A DNA stretch of 64,000 bases from Mycolicibacterium aurum (GTDB taxonomy: Bacteria > Actinomycetota > Actinomycetes > Mycobacteriales > Mycobacteriaceae): NCBI RefSeq assembly GCF_900637195.1, contig NZ_LR134356.1, positions 1,612,001-1,676,000 on the forward strand, in the 5' to 3' direction. The translations under genes were made by a program, and so were the position numbers. A model generated the notes under the pieces. It did not search any database. It was not told where the DNA came from and saw only the letters and a program-made list of their open reading frames with translations. This document shows positions 43,541 through 51,276 of the stretch, one piece after another (position 1 is the stretch's first letter; the number at the start of each line of letters is the position of its first letter).

Positions 43541-43576
43541 CAGTGGATACAACCGGGTGTAGTCAGATGGCGTCAA
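43540..43576 (-). promoter_or_regulatory. Leaderless promoter with palindromic operator, copy B (hydrolase)
   Basis: Minus-strand -35 TTGACG (43571-43576), 18-base spacer, -10 TTGTAT (43547-43552) and GTG seven bases later. TACAACCGGGTGTA (43548-43561) is the palindrome counterpart of copy A. The -35 box overlaps the tetR stop codon. Confidence 0.55.
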
Positions 43577-44358
43577 CACCCACCGGTCTCGACGCCGAGG
43601 CGGCGGATGTGCTCGCCGATGCTCGCCTGCAGCCGCTGCTGCCCGTCAGGCGACAGCCCCGAGGCAGAGGCGATCCACACGCCGAACAGCGCCCAACCCA
43701 GCGTGAGGGCGCTGCGGGCGGCCACGGCGATCCGGCCCTCCTCGGCCGAGAGCCCGTGCCGACCGGCGATGGCCGGGCCCAGCAAGTCGTACACCGGCAG
43801 CGACGTCGGCAGCAGCGTCGGCTCGACGCCTTCGAGGATCAGCCGCCCGACGATCTGCGTCTCCAACTGGAACGACCGCCTCGACAGGTAGGCGTCAAAA
43901 TCATCGTTGGCTCGCAGGTGCGTGGCGTTCTCCTCGGCCAGCGCACTCAACGCAGCGTGCAGCAGCTGACCCTTCGACCCGAAGTACCGGCTGATCATGC
44001 CGTGGTTGACGTTGGCGCGCCGCGCGATCGAACGGATCGACGCGCCGCGGAACCCGACAGCCGCGAATTCATCGGTGGCCGCGGAAACCAGCGAGCCGAC
44101 GATGGCCTCGCGACCCGACGGGCGTCGTGGGGTGACCTTGCGCTTGCCCTGTGGCGCTGAGGAATTCGCCTCATCGAGCGCTCTGGCGTGTTCGGCGTCG
44201 GACGGCGAGGTGGCGGTGGGCCAACGGGACGCGCGGCGCGCTTCCCAGGCCCGCTGCCGGTGCGACGGTCGGCAGTAGCGGCCGACCGGACCGCGCCCGC
44301 TCCTCGCCTCGAACCGCTCCCCGCACCATTCGCACACCCCGGTTCGCGCACCCGTCAC
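43573..44358 (-). CDS. TetR-family regulator with N-terminal zinc-finger-like segment
   Basis: A 261-aa TetR protein. Residues 9-46 hold a CxxC...YCxxxH pattern (CEWCGERFEARSG, then RYCRPSHRQRAWEARR), like a small zinc ribbon, followed by a ~40-residue linker. The canonical HTH comes next (ATDEFAAVGFRGASIRSIAR, RANVNHGMISRYFGSKGQLL), then the ligand domain. The GTG start lies inside a 20-bp palindromic repeat, suggesting autoregulation. It is upstream of and parallel to the hydrolase and transketolase operons, which it probably represses. Confidence 0.88.
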   Translation of the reverse strand: MTGARTGVCEWCGERFEARSGRGPVGRYCRPSHRQRAWEARRASRWPTATSPSDAEHARALDEANSSAPQGKRKVTPRRPSGREAIVGSLVSAATDEFAAVGFRGASIRSIARRANVNHGMISRYFGSKGQLLHAALSALAEENATHLRANDDFDAYLSRRSFQLETQIVGRLILEGVEPTLLPTSLPVYDLLGPAIAGRHGLSAEEGRIAVAARSALTLGWALFGVWIASASGLSPDGQQRLQASIGEHIRRLGVETGGC

Positions 44359-44369
44359 AGTGACGAGTA
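44350..44369 (-). repeat. 20-bp palindromic repeat, copy 2, at the tetR start
   Basis: Reads TACTCGTCACTGTGACGGGT on the minus strand, identical to copy 1 at 42617-42636. The core palindrome CGTCACTGTGACG spans the tetR start codon (44356-44358), the expected position for autorepression of a leaderless or short-leader gene. Confidence 0.5.
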
Positions 44370-44551
44370 TGCCGAAGCCAGTCTGTGTGCGTCATCGAGT
44401 ACCCGATGGCCCGGGTTCGGTGTCACCGGGGGGCGGCAACGATATCGAAAGCCCCGGCGCTCGGTTGGCGATCGCCCGGTCGTGTGCACGGCGCACCCAG
44501 CCGGGCACGTAACGGCTGACGCTGGGGCGTGGATCGTTACGGCCGTGGTAG

Positions 44552-44582
44552 AACAATCTACGTAGATACTACGTAGATTGTT
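44552..44582. promoter_or_regulatory. Perfect 31-bp inverted repeat upstream of the DsbA-like gene
   Basis: AACAATCTACGTAG, three-base centre ATA, then CTACGTAGATTGTT: two 14-base arms with no mismatch. It ends 39 bases before the ATG. No T-run follows, so it is not a terminator. The arms contain the smaller palindrome CTACGTAG twice, so two regulator dimers could bind side by side. The regulator is unknown; none is adjacent. Confidence 0.6.
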
Positions 44583-44621
44583 CCTCTGCGATGAAGTTCA
44601 AGGGAGCGAAAGGACCGCACC

Positions 44622-45275
44622 ATGAACCCTGTGACGCGAATTCTGCTGACCGCTTTTCTCGCCATCACGGTCGCGATTGGTGCTGGTGTGTACTTTTCGG
44701 CCAGGGACGGTCGATCTGCGGCAACCTCGGCGGCAGAGGGTGGCCCGCAGGTGGTCCGTGAGAACAGTCATCGTCTGAACTCCGCGCCGGATGGTGACGT
44801 GACGTTCGTCGAGTTCCTCGACTTCGAGTGCGAGGGCTGTCGCGCGGCGTACCCGGCCGTCGAGCAGCTCCGCGCTCAGTACGGCCAGCGAGTCAGCTTC
44901 GTTGCTCGTTACTTCCCGATGCCTGGGCACTTCAACGGGGAAAGGGCTGCTCGCGCAGTGGAGGCGGCAGCTCAACAGGGTCAGTTCGAGCCGATGTACA
45001 AGATGATGTTCGAAACGCAGGATCAATGGGGAGAGAAGCAGGTACCTGCCGACGACGTATTCCGGGCCTTCGCAACCGAACTTGGTCTGGATATGGCTGC
45101 CTGGGACCAGGCGTACGACTCCCCGGCGACACTCGACCGCATCCAAGAGGATGTCGCAGACGGCACTGCACTCGGCGTCCAAGGCACGCCGACGTTCTTC
45201 ATCAATGGGGAAGAAGTTCAGATCCAGACCTACGCCGACCTCGGCACCGCGATCGACAAGGCTCTCGCCGAGTAG
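44622..45275 (+). CDS. Exported DsbA-like thioredoxin-fold protein
   Basis: A 217-aa protein with an N-terminal signal anchor (RILLTAFLAITVAIGAGVYF) and a DsbA-type domain: FVEFLDFECEGCRAAYP with the redox CEGC and GTPTFFINGEEV with the cis-Pro. It would oxidise or isomerise thiols in exported proteins. AAAGGA precedes the ATG. The gene stands alone behind a striking inverted repeat, convergent with mmpL, so it may be part of a stress response rather than housekeeping. Confidence 0.9.
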   Translation: MNPVTRILLTAFLAITVAIGAGVYFSARDGRSAATSAAEGGPQVVRENSHRLNSAPDGDVTFVEFLDFECEGCRAAYPAVEQLRAQYGQRVSFVARYFPMPGHFNGERAARAVEAAAQQGQFEPMYKMMFETQDQWGEKQVPADDVFRAFATELGLDMAAWDQAYDSPATLDRIQEDVADGTALGVQGTPTFFINGEEVQIQTYADLGTAIDKALAE

Positions 45276-45291
45276 CCGAGCACGTGCCCGG

Positions 45292-48195
45292 TCAGGCCGG
45301 TTCGGGCCCGTCGGTCGACGCGGGTTCGGGTTCCAGCAGTCGCCGCACCGCCGCTCGTTGGCCATAGGGCTGCAACATCCCACTGGCCGGGCGAGGGCGA
45401 ACGAGTAGCGGCCACCAGAACCAGCGTCCCAGCAGAGCCGCGATCGACGGCGTCATGAACGACCGCACGATCAGCGTGTCGAACACCAGGCCCATGGCGA
45501 TCGTCGTACCGATCTGCCCGAGGACCACCAGGTCGCTGAACACGAACGACGCCATGGTGGCGGCGAACACCAACCCGGCCGCGGTGACCACCGCACCGGT
45601 GCCCCCCATGGCGCGGATGATGCCGGTGTTCAGGCCCGCACCGATCTCCTCCTTGAACCGGGATATCAGCAGCAGGTTGTAGTCGGCACCCACCGCCAGC
45701 AGCAGGATGATCGCCAGCGCGGGCACGATCCAGTACAGCTCGATGCCGAAGATGTACTGCCACACGAGGACCGACAGGCCCAGCGATGCTCCCAGCGACA
45801 GCACGACGGTCCCCACGATCACCACCGCCGCGACGAAGCTGCGGGTGATGAAGATCATGATCAGCAGGATCAGGGCGATGGCCGCCAGCGCGGCGATCAT
45901 CAGGTCGTAGGTCGAACCCTCCTGAATGTCCTTGTACGTCGACGCCGTGCCCGCAACGTAGATCTTCGCATCGGACAGCGGTGTCGCCTTGATCGCGTCG
46001 AACGCCGAGTCCCGCAGGGCGTTGATATGCGAGATGCCCTCCGGCGTCGCGGGATTGCCCTCGTGAGTGATCGTCATGCGAGCGGCTTTGCCGTCCGGCG
46101 ACATGAACAGCTTGAGGCCGCGCTTGAAGTCGGCGTTGTCGAACGCCTCCGGTGGCAGATAGAACGAATCGTCGTTCTTCGCGTCGTCGAACGCCTTGCC
46201 CAGTGCGGTGGCGTTCTCCAGCGCTTCCTGGCTCTGCGCGTTGGTGCCGCCGGTGGTGGCGTAGTTCGATTGCAGCAGTTCCCTGTTGGCTTTCTGCACG
46301 TCGATCTGCGGCGGTATCAGTGAGACCAGTTGCGGCTGGAGGGCATTGAGCTTGTCAAGGCTGGCCGTGATCTTGCCGAACTGATCACTGAGCTGGGAGA
46401 TGCCGTCGAGTGAGTCGAACACCGATCGCAGCGCAGCGCACGACGGGATGTCGTAGCAGTGCGGTTCCCAGTAGAAGTAGTTGCGCAGCGGCCGGAAGAA
46501 GTCGTCGAAGTTGGCCAGGTTGTCGCGTACCTCGTTGATGGTGGCGACGGTCTCGTGGAACGCCTGGACCTGCTCGTCGGTGGCCGCGGCGCTGGCCTGC
46601 TGCAGCCTGAGTTGCTGCTCCAGAATGTCGATGGACCTGCTGGTCTGGTCGACCTGGCTCAGGATGTCGCGGGCCCTGTCCTCCTGGTAGCTCAGGTTCA
46701 TGATCTGGCCGGCACTCTGGGCGCTGATCTGAAACGGTATGGAGCTGTGGGTGATCGGGGTGCCCAGCGGCCGGGTGATCGATTGCACCAGCGCGATGCC
46801 GGGCGTGTGCAGCACGGCCTTGGCGACGCGTTCGAGGATCAGCATGTCCGACGGATTGCGCATGTCGTGATCGGATTCGATCATCAGCAGTTCCGGGTTG
46901 AGGCGGGCCTCGGAGAAATGCCGCGCCGCGGCCGTGTAGCCGACGTTGGACGGCGCGGTATCCGGAAGGTAGGGCCGGCCGTCGTAGCTGATTTTCGCTC
47001 CCGGCAGCGCGACGACGCCAATGGCTGCGATGGCCAGCGACACGACGAGAATGGGTCCGGGCCACCGAACGATCGATGTGCCGACGCGGCGCCACCCCGT
47101 GGCGCGCTTTCGGCGTTTGGGTTCCAGCAGTCCGAACCGGCTGGCGATCACGACCACCGCGGGCCCCAGGGTCAGGGCCGCGACCAGCGTCACCAGCACG
47201 CCGAGTGCGGCTGGCACGCCCAGGGTTTGGAAGTACGGTAGCCGGGTGAAGTAGAGGCAGGCGACAGCGCCGACAATCGTCAGGCCCGAGCCGACGATCA
47301 CGTGGACGGTCCCACGGAACATGTCGTAGTACGCCTCGTCTCGGTCCAGGCCACGATTTCGCGCTTCCTGGTACCGACCGACGAGGAAGATGGCGTAGTC
47401 GGTTCCCGCCGCGATGGCCAGCAGCGTAAGGAGATTGGTGGCGTATGTGGACAGGCCGATGACGCCCGTGTGTGCCAGCACAGCGACGATGCCTCGGGCT
47501 GCCATCAGTTCGACGGCCACCACCACCAGCATGATGAACATGGTGACCAGCGACCGGTAGACGATCAGCAGCATGAGCGCGATGACGGCGAAGGTGATCG
47601 CGGTGACCAGATGGGTGCCCTCGTTGCCCACCTCGAAGTTGTCGGTGATGGTCGGCGCGGCACCGGTGACGTAGGCCTTGACCCCGTCCGGGGCAGGTGT
47701 GTCCGCGACGATGTCGCGGATGCTGTCGACGGACTCGTTGGACAGTGCTTCGCCCTGGTTGCCCCGCAGGTAGACCTGAACCAGGGCGGCCTTGCCGTCC
47801 TTGCTCTGTGAGCCGCCCGCCGTCAGCGGGTCACCCCAGAAATCCTGGACGTGCTCGACGTGCGCGGTGTCCTCGTTGAACTTCTTGACCAGGACGTCGT
47901 AGTAATCGTGCGCCGCCTGGCCCAGCGGTTGGTCGCCTTCGAGGACGACCATTGCCGCGCTGTCGGATTCGAACTCCTCGAACTTCTGCCCGATGTGCCG
48001 CATGGCCATGATCGACGGTGAGTCCGCGGCGTTCATGGCCACCGAGCGCGCCGCGCCCACGACTTCCAACTGAGGCGACACGATGTTGGTTACGACGGCC
48101 ACAGCGATCCACACCAACAGGATCGGCAGCGCGAGCGCGTGGATGAGTCGCGCAGGCTTGGAGTGCACGGGGGAGTCCTGGCGGTGCTCGCTCAT
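45292..48195 (-). CDS. MmpL-family RND transporter
   Basis: A 967-aa RND transporter with about 12 membrane segments: an N-terminal helix, a large outer loop, five helices containing ATNLLTLLAIAAGTDYAIFL, a long outer coiled region (around residues 450-700, for example LEQQLRLQQASAAATDEQVQ), then a second helix block with LAIILLLAVGADYNLLLISR. The paired Asp-Tyr (GTDYAIF, GADYNLL) are the proton-relay positions. Mycobacterial MmpL proteins export lipids or siderophores or pump drugs. It overlaps mmpS by 4 nt; with mmpS and a divergent tetR it resembles MmpS5/L5-type efflux loci. Substrate unknown. Confidence 0.92.
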   Translation of the reverse strand: MSEHRQDSPVHSKPARLIHALALPILLVWIAVAVVTNIVSPQLEVVGAARSVAMNAADSPSIMAMRHIGQKFEEFESDSAAMVVLEGDQPLGQAAHDYYDVLVKKFNEDTAHVEHVQDFWGDPLTAGGSQSKDGKAALVQVYLRGNQGEALSNESVDSIRDIVADTPAPDGVKAYVTGAAPTITDNFEVGNEGTHLVTAITFAVIALMLLIVYRSLVTMFIMLVVVAVELMAARGIVAVLAHTGVIGLSTYATNLLTLLAIAAGTDYAIFLVGRYQEARNRGLDRDEAYYDMFRGTVHVIVGSGLTIVGAVACLYFTRLPYFQTLGVPAALGVLVTLVAALTLGPAVVVIASRFGLLEPKRRKRATGWRRVGTSIVRWPGPILVVSLAIAAIGVVALPGAKISYDGRPYLPDTAPSNVGYTAAARHFSEARLNPELLMIESDHDMRNPSDMLILERVAKAVLHTPGIALVQSITRPLGTPITHSSIPFQISAQSAGQIMNLSYQEDRARDILSQVDQTSRSIDILEQQLRLQQASAAATDEQVQAFHETVATINEVRDNLANFDDFFRPLRNYFYWEPHCYDIPSCAALRSVFDSLDGISQLSDQFGKITASLDKLNALQPQLVSLIPPQIDVQKANRELLQSNYATTGGTNAQSQEALENATALGKAFDDAKNDDSFYLPPEAFDNADFKRGLKLFMSPDGKAARMTITHEGNPATPEGISHINALRDSAFDAIKATPLSDAKIYVAGTASTYKDIQEGSTYDLMIAALAAIALILLIMIFITRSFVAAVVIVGTVVLSLGASLGLSVLVWQYIFGIELYWIVPALAIILLLAVGADYNLLLISRFKEEIGAGLNTGIIRAMGGTGAVVTAAGLVFAATMASFVFSDLVVLGQIGTTIAMGLVFDTLIVRSFMTPSIAALLGRWFWWPLLVRPRPASGMLQPYGQRAAVRRLLEPEPASTDGPEPA

Positions 48196-48623
48196 GCCGA
48201 CTTGTCCAGGCAGGCGATGTATCCGTTCACGTTGCTGGTGGACCTCTCGTCCTTGACGATGCCGTTGACCGTGATCCGGCAGGTGATCGGGGTGGCGTCG
48301 CCCTGGGCGCGTAGGTCCGCGAAGAGTGTGGGGTCATCGGTGACCAGGTTGTGCGACCACGGCAGCGGCACGTCGTCGACGCGCTGCGGCTGAGCGTTCT
48401 CGTCGAGGTAGTTGATGGTGGCAGTGGTACCGGGGCTGCCGAAGACTTCGAACAGGACCCTCTTGGGGTTGTATCCCGTGTTCTCCAGCGAGTCGGCGGC
48501 CGGCCGCGAGGTCTCGTCGGTGGAGCCGAAGATGCCCTGGAGGCGGTCGATGCTGAACACGACGACGGCGATGACCAGGACGGCCACCAGAACCGTCCAG
48601 TGGCGCTTCATCACTCCGACCAT
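48192..48623 (-). CDS. MmpS-family membrane protein
   Basis: A 143-aa protein with one N-terminal membrane helix (WTVLVAVLVIAVVVFSIDRL) and the small outer beta domain of MmpS (KRVLFEVFGSPGTTATINYL, PITCRITVNGIVKDERSTSN, GYIACLDKS). It is the accessory subunit of the MmpL encoded next. ATG 48623 or 48611 may be the start. Confidence 0.92.
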   Translation of the reverse strand: MVGVMKRHWTVLVAVLVIAVVVFSIDRLQGIFGSTDETSRPAADSLENTGYNPKRVLFEVFGSPGTTATINYLDENAQPQRVDDVPLPWSHNLVTDDPTLFADLRAQGDATPITCRITVNGIVKDERSTSNVNGYIACLDKSA

Positions 48624-48713
48624 CGAAAACCGCCCACCGAGAAGCCTTCCGACGTCCGTCGCGTGCGGCCGTCCGCACCACGATCAATACGGCCCAAGAG
48701 CTGAGCCGGACGA

Positions 48714-48730
48714 AACGGTACGGTACCGTT
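48714..48730. promoter_or_regulatory. 17-bp perfect palindrome between mmpS and tetR
   Basis: AACGGTAC-G-GTACCGTT, no mismatch. It lies about 90 bases before mmpS and 120 before the divergent tetR. The placement and symmetry are those of a TetR operator controlling both directions. Confidence 0.65.
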
Positions 48731-48850
48731 CGGGTTGTTGCAACCGCAGCAGCAGGCGTCTCGCCTGCACGTATCGAACATTCGGTGACAGCTGGCGTCG
48801 CTTTGGAGGTACGCCGGCGAACATTGGGGAGAATCGAGGGTGTGACTCGC

Positions 48851-49459
48851 ATGGCGACCCCCCGCGCTCTGGCTCAGCTCAAGCCGCGCTGGACCGAGCG
48901 CGAAGCCGAACTACTCGCCGTGACCCTGCGCCACCTGCAGGAACATGGCTACGAGCGGTTGACCGTCGAGACCGTGGCCACCGCTGCGCGCTGCAGCAAA
49001 GCGACGATTTATCGGCGCTGGCCATCGAAGGAGCGGCTCGTGCTCGCCGCATTCATCGAAGGCACCAACTGTGCGGAGGTGCCGCCGCGCACCGGATCGT
49101 TGCGCGGGGACCTCATTCACATCGGATCGGTGATCTGCGAGCAGTCGTCAGAGCACGCCAGCACCATGCGCGCCGTCCTGATGGAACTGGATCGAAGCCC
49201 CGAGCTGGCCGAGGCCTTCGAAACGGAGTTCGTCCTGCAACGCCGGGCGGTGTACGACGAGGTGCTCGCCGCGGCCGTCGACCGCGGTGAGATCGACGCC
49301 GACGCCATCAACAGCGAGATCCAGGACCTGCTCGCCGGGTACCTGGTATTTCGTTTCCTGGTTTCGAGACGACCTCCGACGAGGGACACGGTCGTGGCGA
49401 TGGTCGACGACGTGATCATCCCCAGTCTCACCCGCAATCGCCGACCTTGGCCGCGATGA
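48851..49459 (+). CDS. TetR-family regulator, divergent from mmpS-mmpL
   Basis: A 202-aa TetR protein with HTH LQEHGYERLTVETVATAARC and SKATIYRRWPSKERLVLAAF, followed by a TetR C-terminal helical domain (MRAVLMELDRSPELAEAFET). Probably the local repressor of mmpS-mmpL through the palindrome between them. Start taken at ATG 48851, close to the HTH as usual; 48785 would add 22 residues. Confidence 0.88.
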   Translation: MATPRALAQLKPRWTEREAELLAVTLRHLQEHGYERLTVETVATAARCSKATIYRRWPSKERLVLAAFIEGTNCAEVPPRTGSLRGDLIHIGSVICEQSSEHASTMRAVLMELDRSPELAEAFETEFVLQRRAVYDEVLAAAVDRGEIDADAINSEIQDLLAGYLVFRFLVSRRPPTRDTVVAMVDDVIIPSLTRNRRPWPR

Positions 49460-49496
49460 CGGCTGCGGCGGCGCCGCGCCTGGTGACAAAAGAAAC

Positions 49497-49521
49497 GGCC
49501 CCCGGAGACACTCCGGGGGCC
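49497..49521 (-). terminator. Intrinsic terminator between convergent genes
   Basis: GGCCCCCGGAG-ACA-CTCCGGGGGCC, an 11-bp perfect stem. On the minus strand it is followed by GTTTCTTTTG, so it terminates the small coiled-coil gene; it may also serve tetR, though the plus-strand T-run (GCTTTG) is weak. Confidence 0.75.
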
Positions 49522-49548
49522 GCTTTGATGCTGCTACGCCATCAGTAC

Positions 49549-49788
49549 TCAGGACTTCTGCGCAGCCTTCTGACGCGCTTCCTGAGTCTTGGCCTCGGCG
49601 CGAGCGGTCTCGGCCTCGGCCTCTTTCTTCGCAACGTCTTTCTCGGCCTCAGCCTTGTCCTGCTGCGCCTTGCCTTCTTCCTGCAGTCGGTCGTTGCCGA
49701 TGAGAATGCCGACAACTTGCTTGGCCAGGCCGACGCTGCCGTCGACGAGGGCGCGCAGAGCCGCGATCGGACCGCTGTTGTTGCTCAT
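49549..49788 (-). CDS. Small charged helical protein, mycobacterial microaggregate-binding protein-like
   Basis: A 79-aa protein. The first part GPIAALRALVDGSVGLAKQVVGILIGNDRL resembles CsbD/MBP1-like stress proteins of mycobacteria, and the rest is an Ala/Glu/Lys coiled helix (KAEAEKDVAKKEAEAETARA). It is followed by a strong terminator and preceded by its own promoter region, so it is a single-gene unit. Probably an abundant stress or cell-surface protein; molecular role unknown. Confidence 0.85.
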   Translation of the reverse strand: MSNNSGPIAALRALVDGSVGLAKQVVGILIGNDRLQEEGKAQQDKAEAEKDVAKKEAEAETARAEAKTQEARQKAAQKS

Positions 49789-50089
49789 ATCGAATCCTTC
49801 CTTGGTGCACCGCAGAGGTTCTGGACGGGCCCTTGAGGCGGTGCTGAACGGATGTAGGGCTGGAAAAACTAATTCCCACCTGCGCTTGCAAATGCACGCA
49901 GTTGTTAGCAGCGTCTCATTTTGTTTGGCGGCGGACGAAGACGGAACTGGTCCAGTACGCCGCGTCCGCTGTCACGCAACCAGCCGCGACAGCGCGCAAC
50001 ACGGGTCCCGCGGTGTGCTACCCGTGCGGGTCGCCGGGCTGTGAACATGGACTTGGGAGAGATACCCGAGCGATGACCGATACACCCGA
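49789..50089. other. Spacer
   Basis: About 300 bases between the small helical protein and the binding-protein gene. It contains the promoter of the former; I see no further gene or repeat. Confidence 0.4.
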
Positions 50090-51103
50090 TCAGAAGTCGT
50101 ACTGCGAGATGGTGTTGACGTCAGCTTCCAGTGCGGCATTCCCGACGAAGACGTTGTCGTAGCCGTCGAGTTTGGTCAGTGCGTCGTAGCCGGGGACGGC
50201 CAGATCGGTGCCGGCCTCGATCCTCTCGCCCTGGATGAGCATCAGCGCAATCTGCAGCTGGGCCTCCCCGGCCATCGCCGGATCCCAGAAGAAGATCTTG
50301 TCGATCGCGCCGTCGGCGAAAAACGGCGCTGCCACCGAGGGCACCGCTGTTCCCATCACGCATGTCCGGTCCTGCGCACCCGCATCTCGAACGGCGCGGG
50401 CGATACCCGGGACATCGGTGCTCGCCGCGCCCTGAAATCCCGTGAGAGTCGGGTACTTCGCCAGCAGCTCCCTGGCCTTCACGTAGGCGGTCGGCTCGTC
50501 GTTACCGGTTTCGACGGGGTCTTCGATGCGGGTCATGCCGGGAAAATCGGCCAGCTGCATGTCATGCGCGGCGTCTATCCATTGCATGTGCGTGGTCATG
50601 GTCACGCTGCCGACGAATTGGACATATTCGCCGTGCCCGCCCATGCACTGGGCGAGGCTTTGGATCGTCTGCCTGCCGAAGGCGGCGTTGTCGAAGGCCT
50701 CGATATCGATGTCGGCGTTCTTGATTCCGGTGGCTTCGTGGGAAACGACGGTGATGCCCTGCGCACGAGCCTGGCCGAGAACATCCTCCACGGCTTCTAC
50801 CGAGTTGGGCACCACGGTGATGGCGGTCGGGCGCCGCGGGATCAGGTCCGCGATGAGCTGAACCTGCTTTTGCGGGCTGGTGTCGTCGGCGCCTTCCTGA
50901 CTCGTGTGGACGCCGGTGCGTGTCGCAAATCTCTCGACGCCCACGGCCATTCGGTTGAACCACGGGATTCCGTCGACTTTCACGACGTTGACCATTGTCA
51001 TGTCAGAGGGATTCGGAGAGGCATGGGTGATGCCGGTGGACGCGGCAAACAGCATCATCATCGCGCTTGCTGTGACTAGACGTGCAGCTCGATTGCGTTG
51101 CAT
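50090..51103 (-). CDS. Periplasmic sugar/autoinducer-type binding protein, orphan
   Basis: A 337-aa periplasmic-binding-protein family 4 member. It has a Sec signal (LVTASAMMMLFAASTGITHA) and no lipobox Cys, unlike the binding protein at 20650. Lobes: VNVVKVDGIPWFNRMAVGVE, ITVVPNSVEAVEDVLGQARA, GFQGAASTDVPGIARAV. It resembles LsrB/RbsB-type proteins, but no ATPase or permease lies beside it, so it either works with a distant importer or acts as a sensor. Confidence 0.85.
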   Translation of the reverse strand: MQRNRAARLVTASAMMMLFAASTGITHASPNPSDMTMVNVVKVDGIPWFNRMAVGVERFATRTGVHTSQEGADDTSPQKQVQLIADLIPRRPTAITVVPNSVEAVEDVLGQARAQGITVVSHEATGIKNADIDIEAFDNAAFGRQTIQSLAQCMGGHGEYVQFVGSVTMTTHMQWIDAAHDMQLADFPGMTRIEDPVETGNDEPTAYVKARELLAKYPTLTGFQGAASTDVPGIARAVRDAGAQDRTCVMGTAVPSVAAPFFADGAIDKIFFWDPAMAGEAQLQIALMLIQGERIEAGTDLAVPGYDALTKLDGYDNVFVGNAALEADVNTISQYDF

Positions 51104-51276
51104 TCACCGCTCCATTCGTGGACCCAGACGGGCTCAGTACCAGACTTGCCTACTTCGGTCCTCGATAGAGCAGGATTGCCGTCTTCCGCCGTCGGCAAGG
51201 TGCTGAACCCACCCGGTCGTGAGGCGGATCGCGTTTCGCGGCGTCGAAGCACCGCTCCCGCCGTGGCGGGTGCGAC

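Noticed and set aside
44552..44582. The 31-bp inverted repeat as a transcription terminator
   Set aside because: It is AT-rich in the arms, lacks a T-run on either side and lies just before a start codon.
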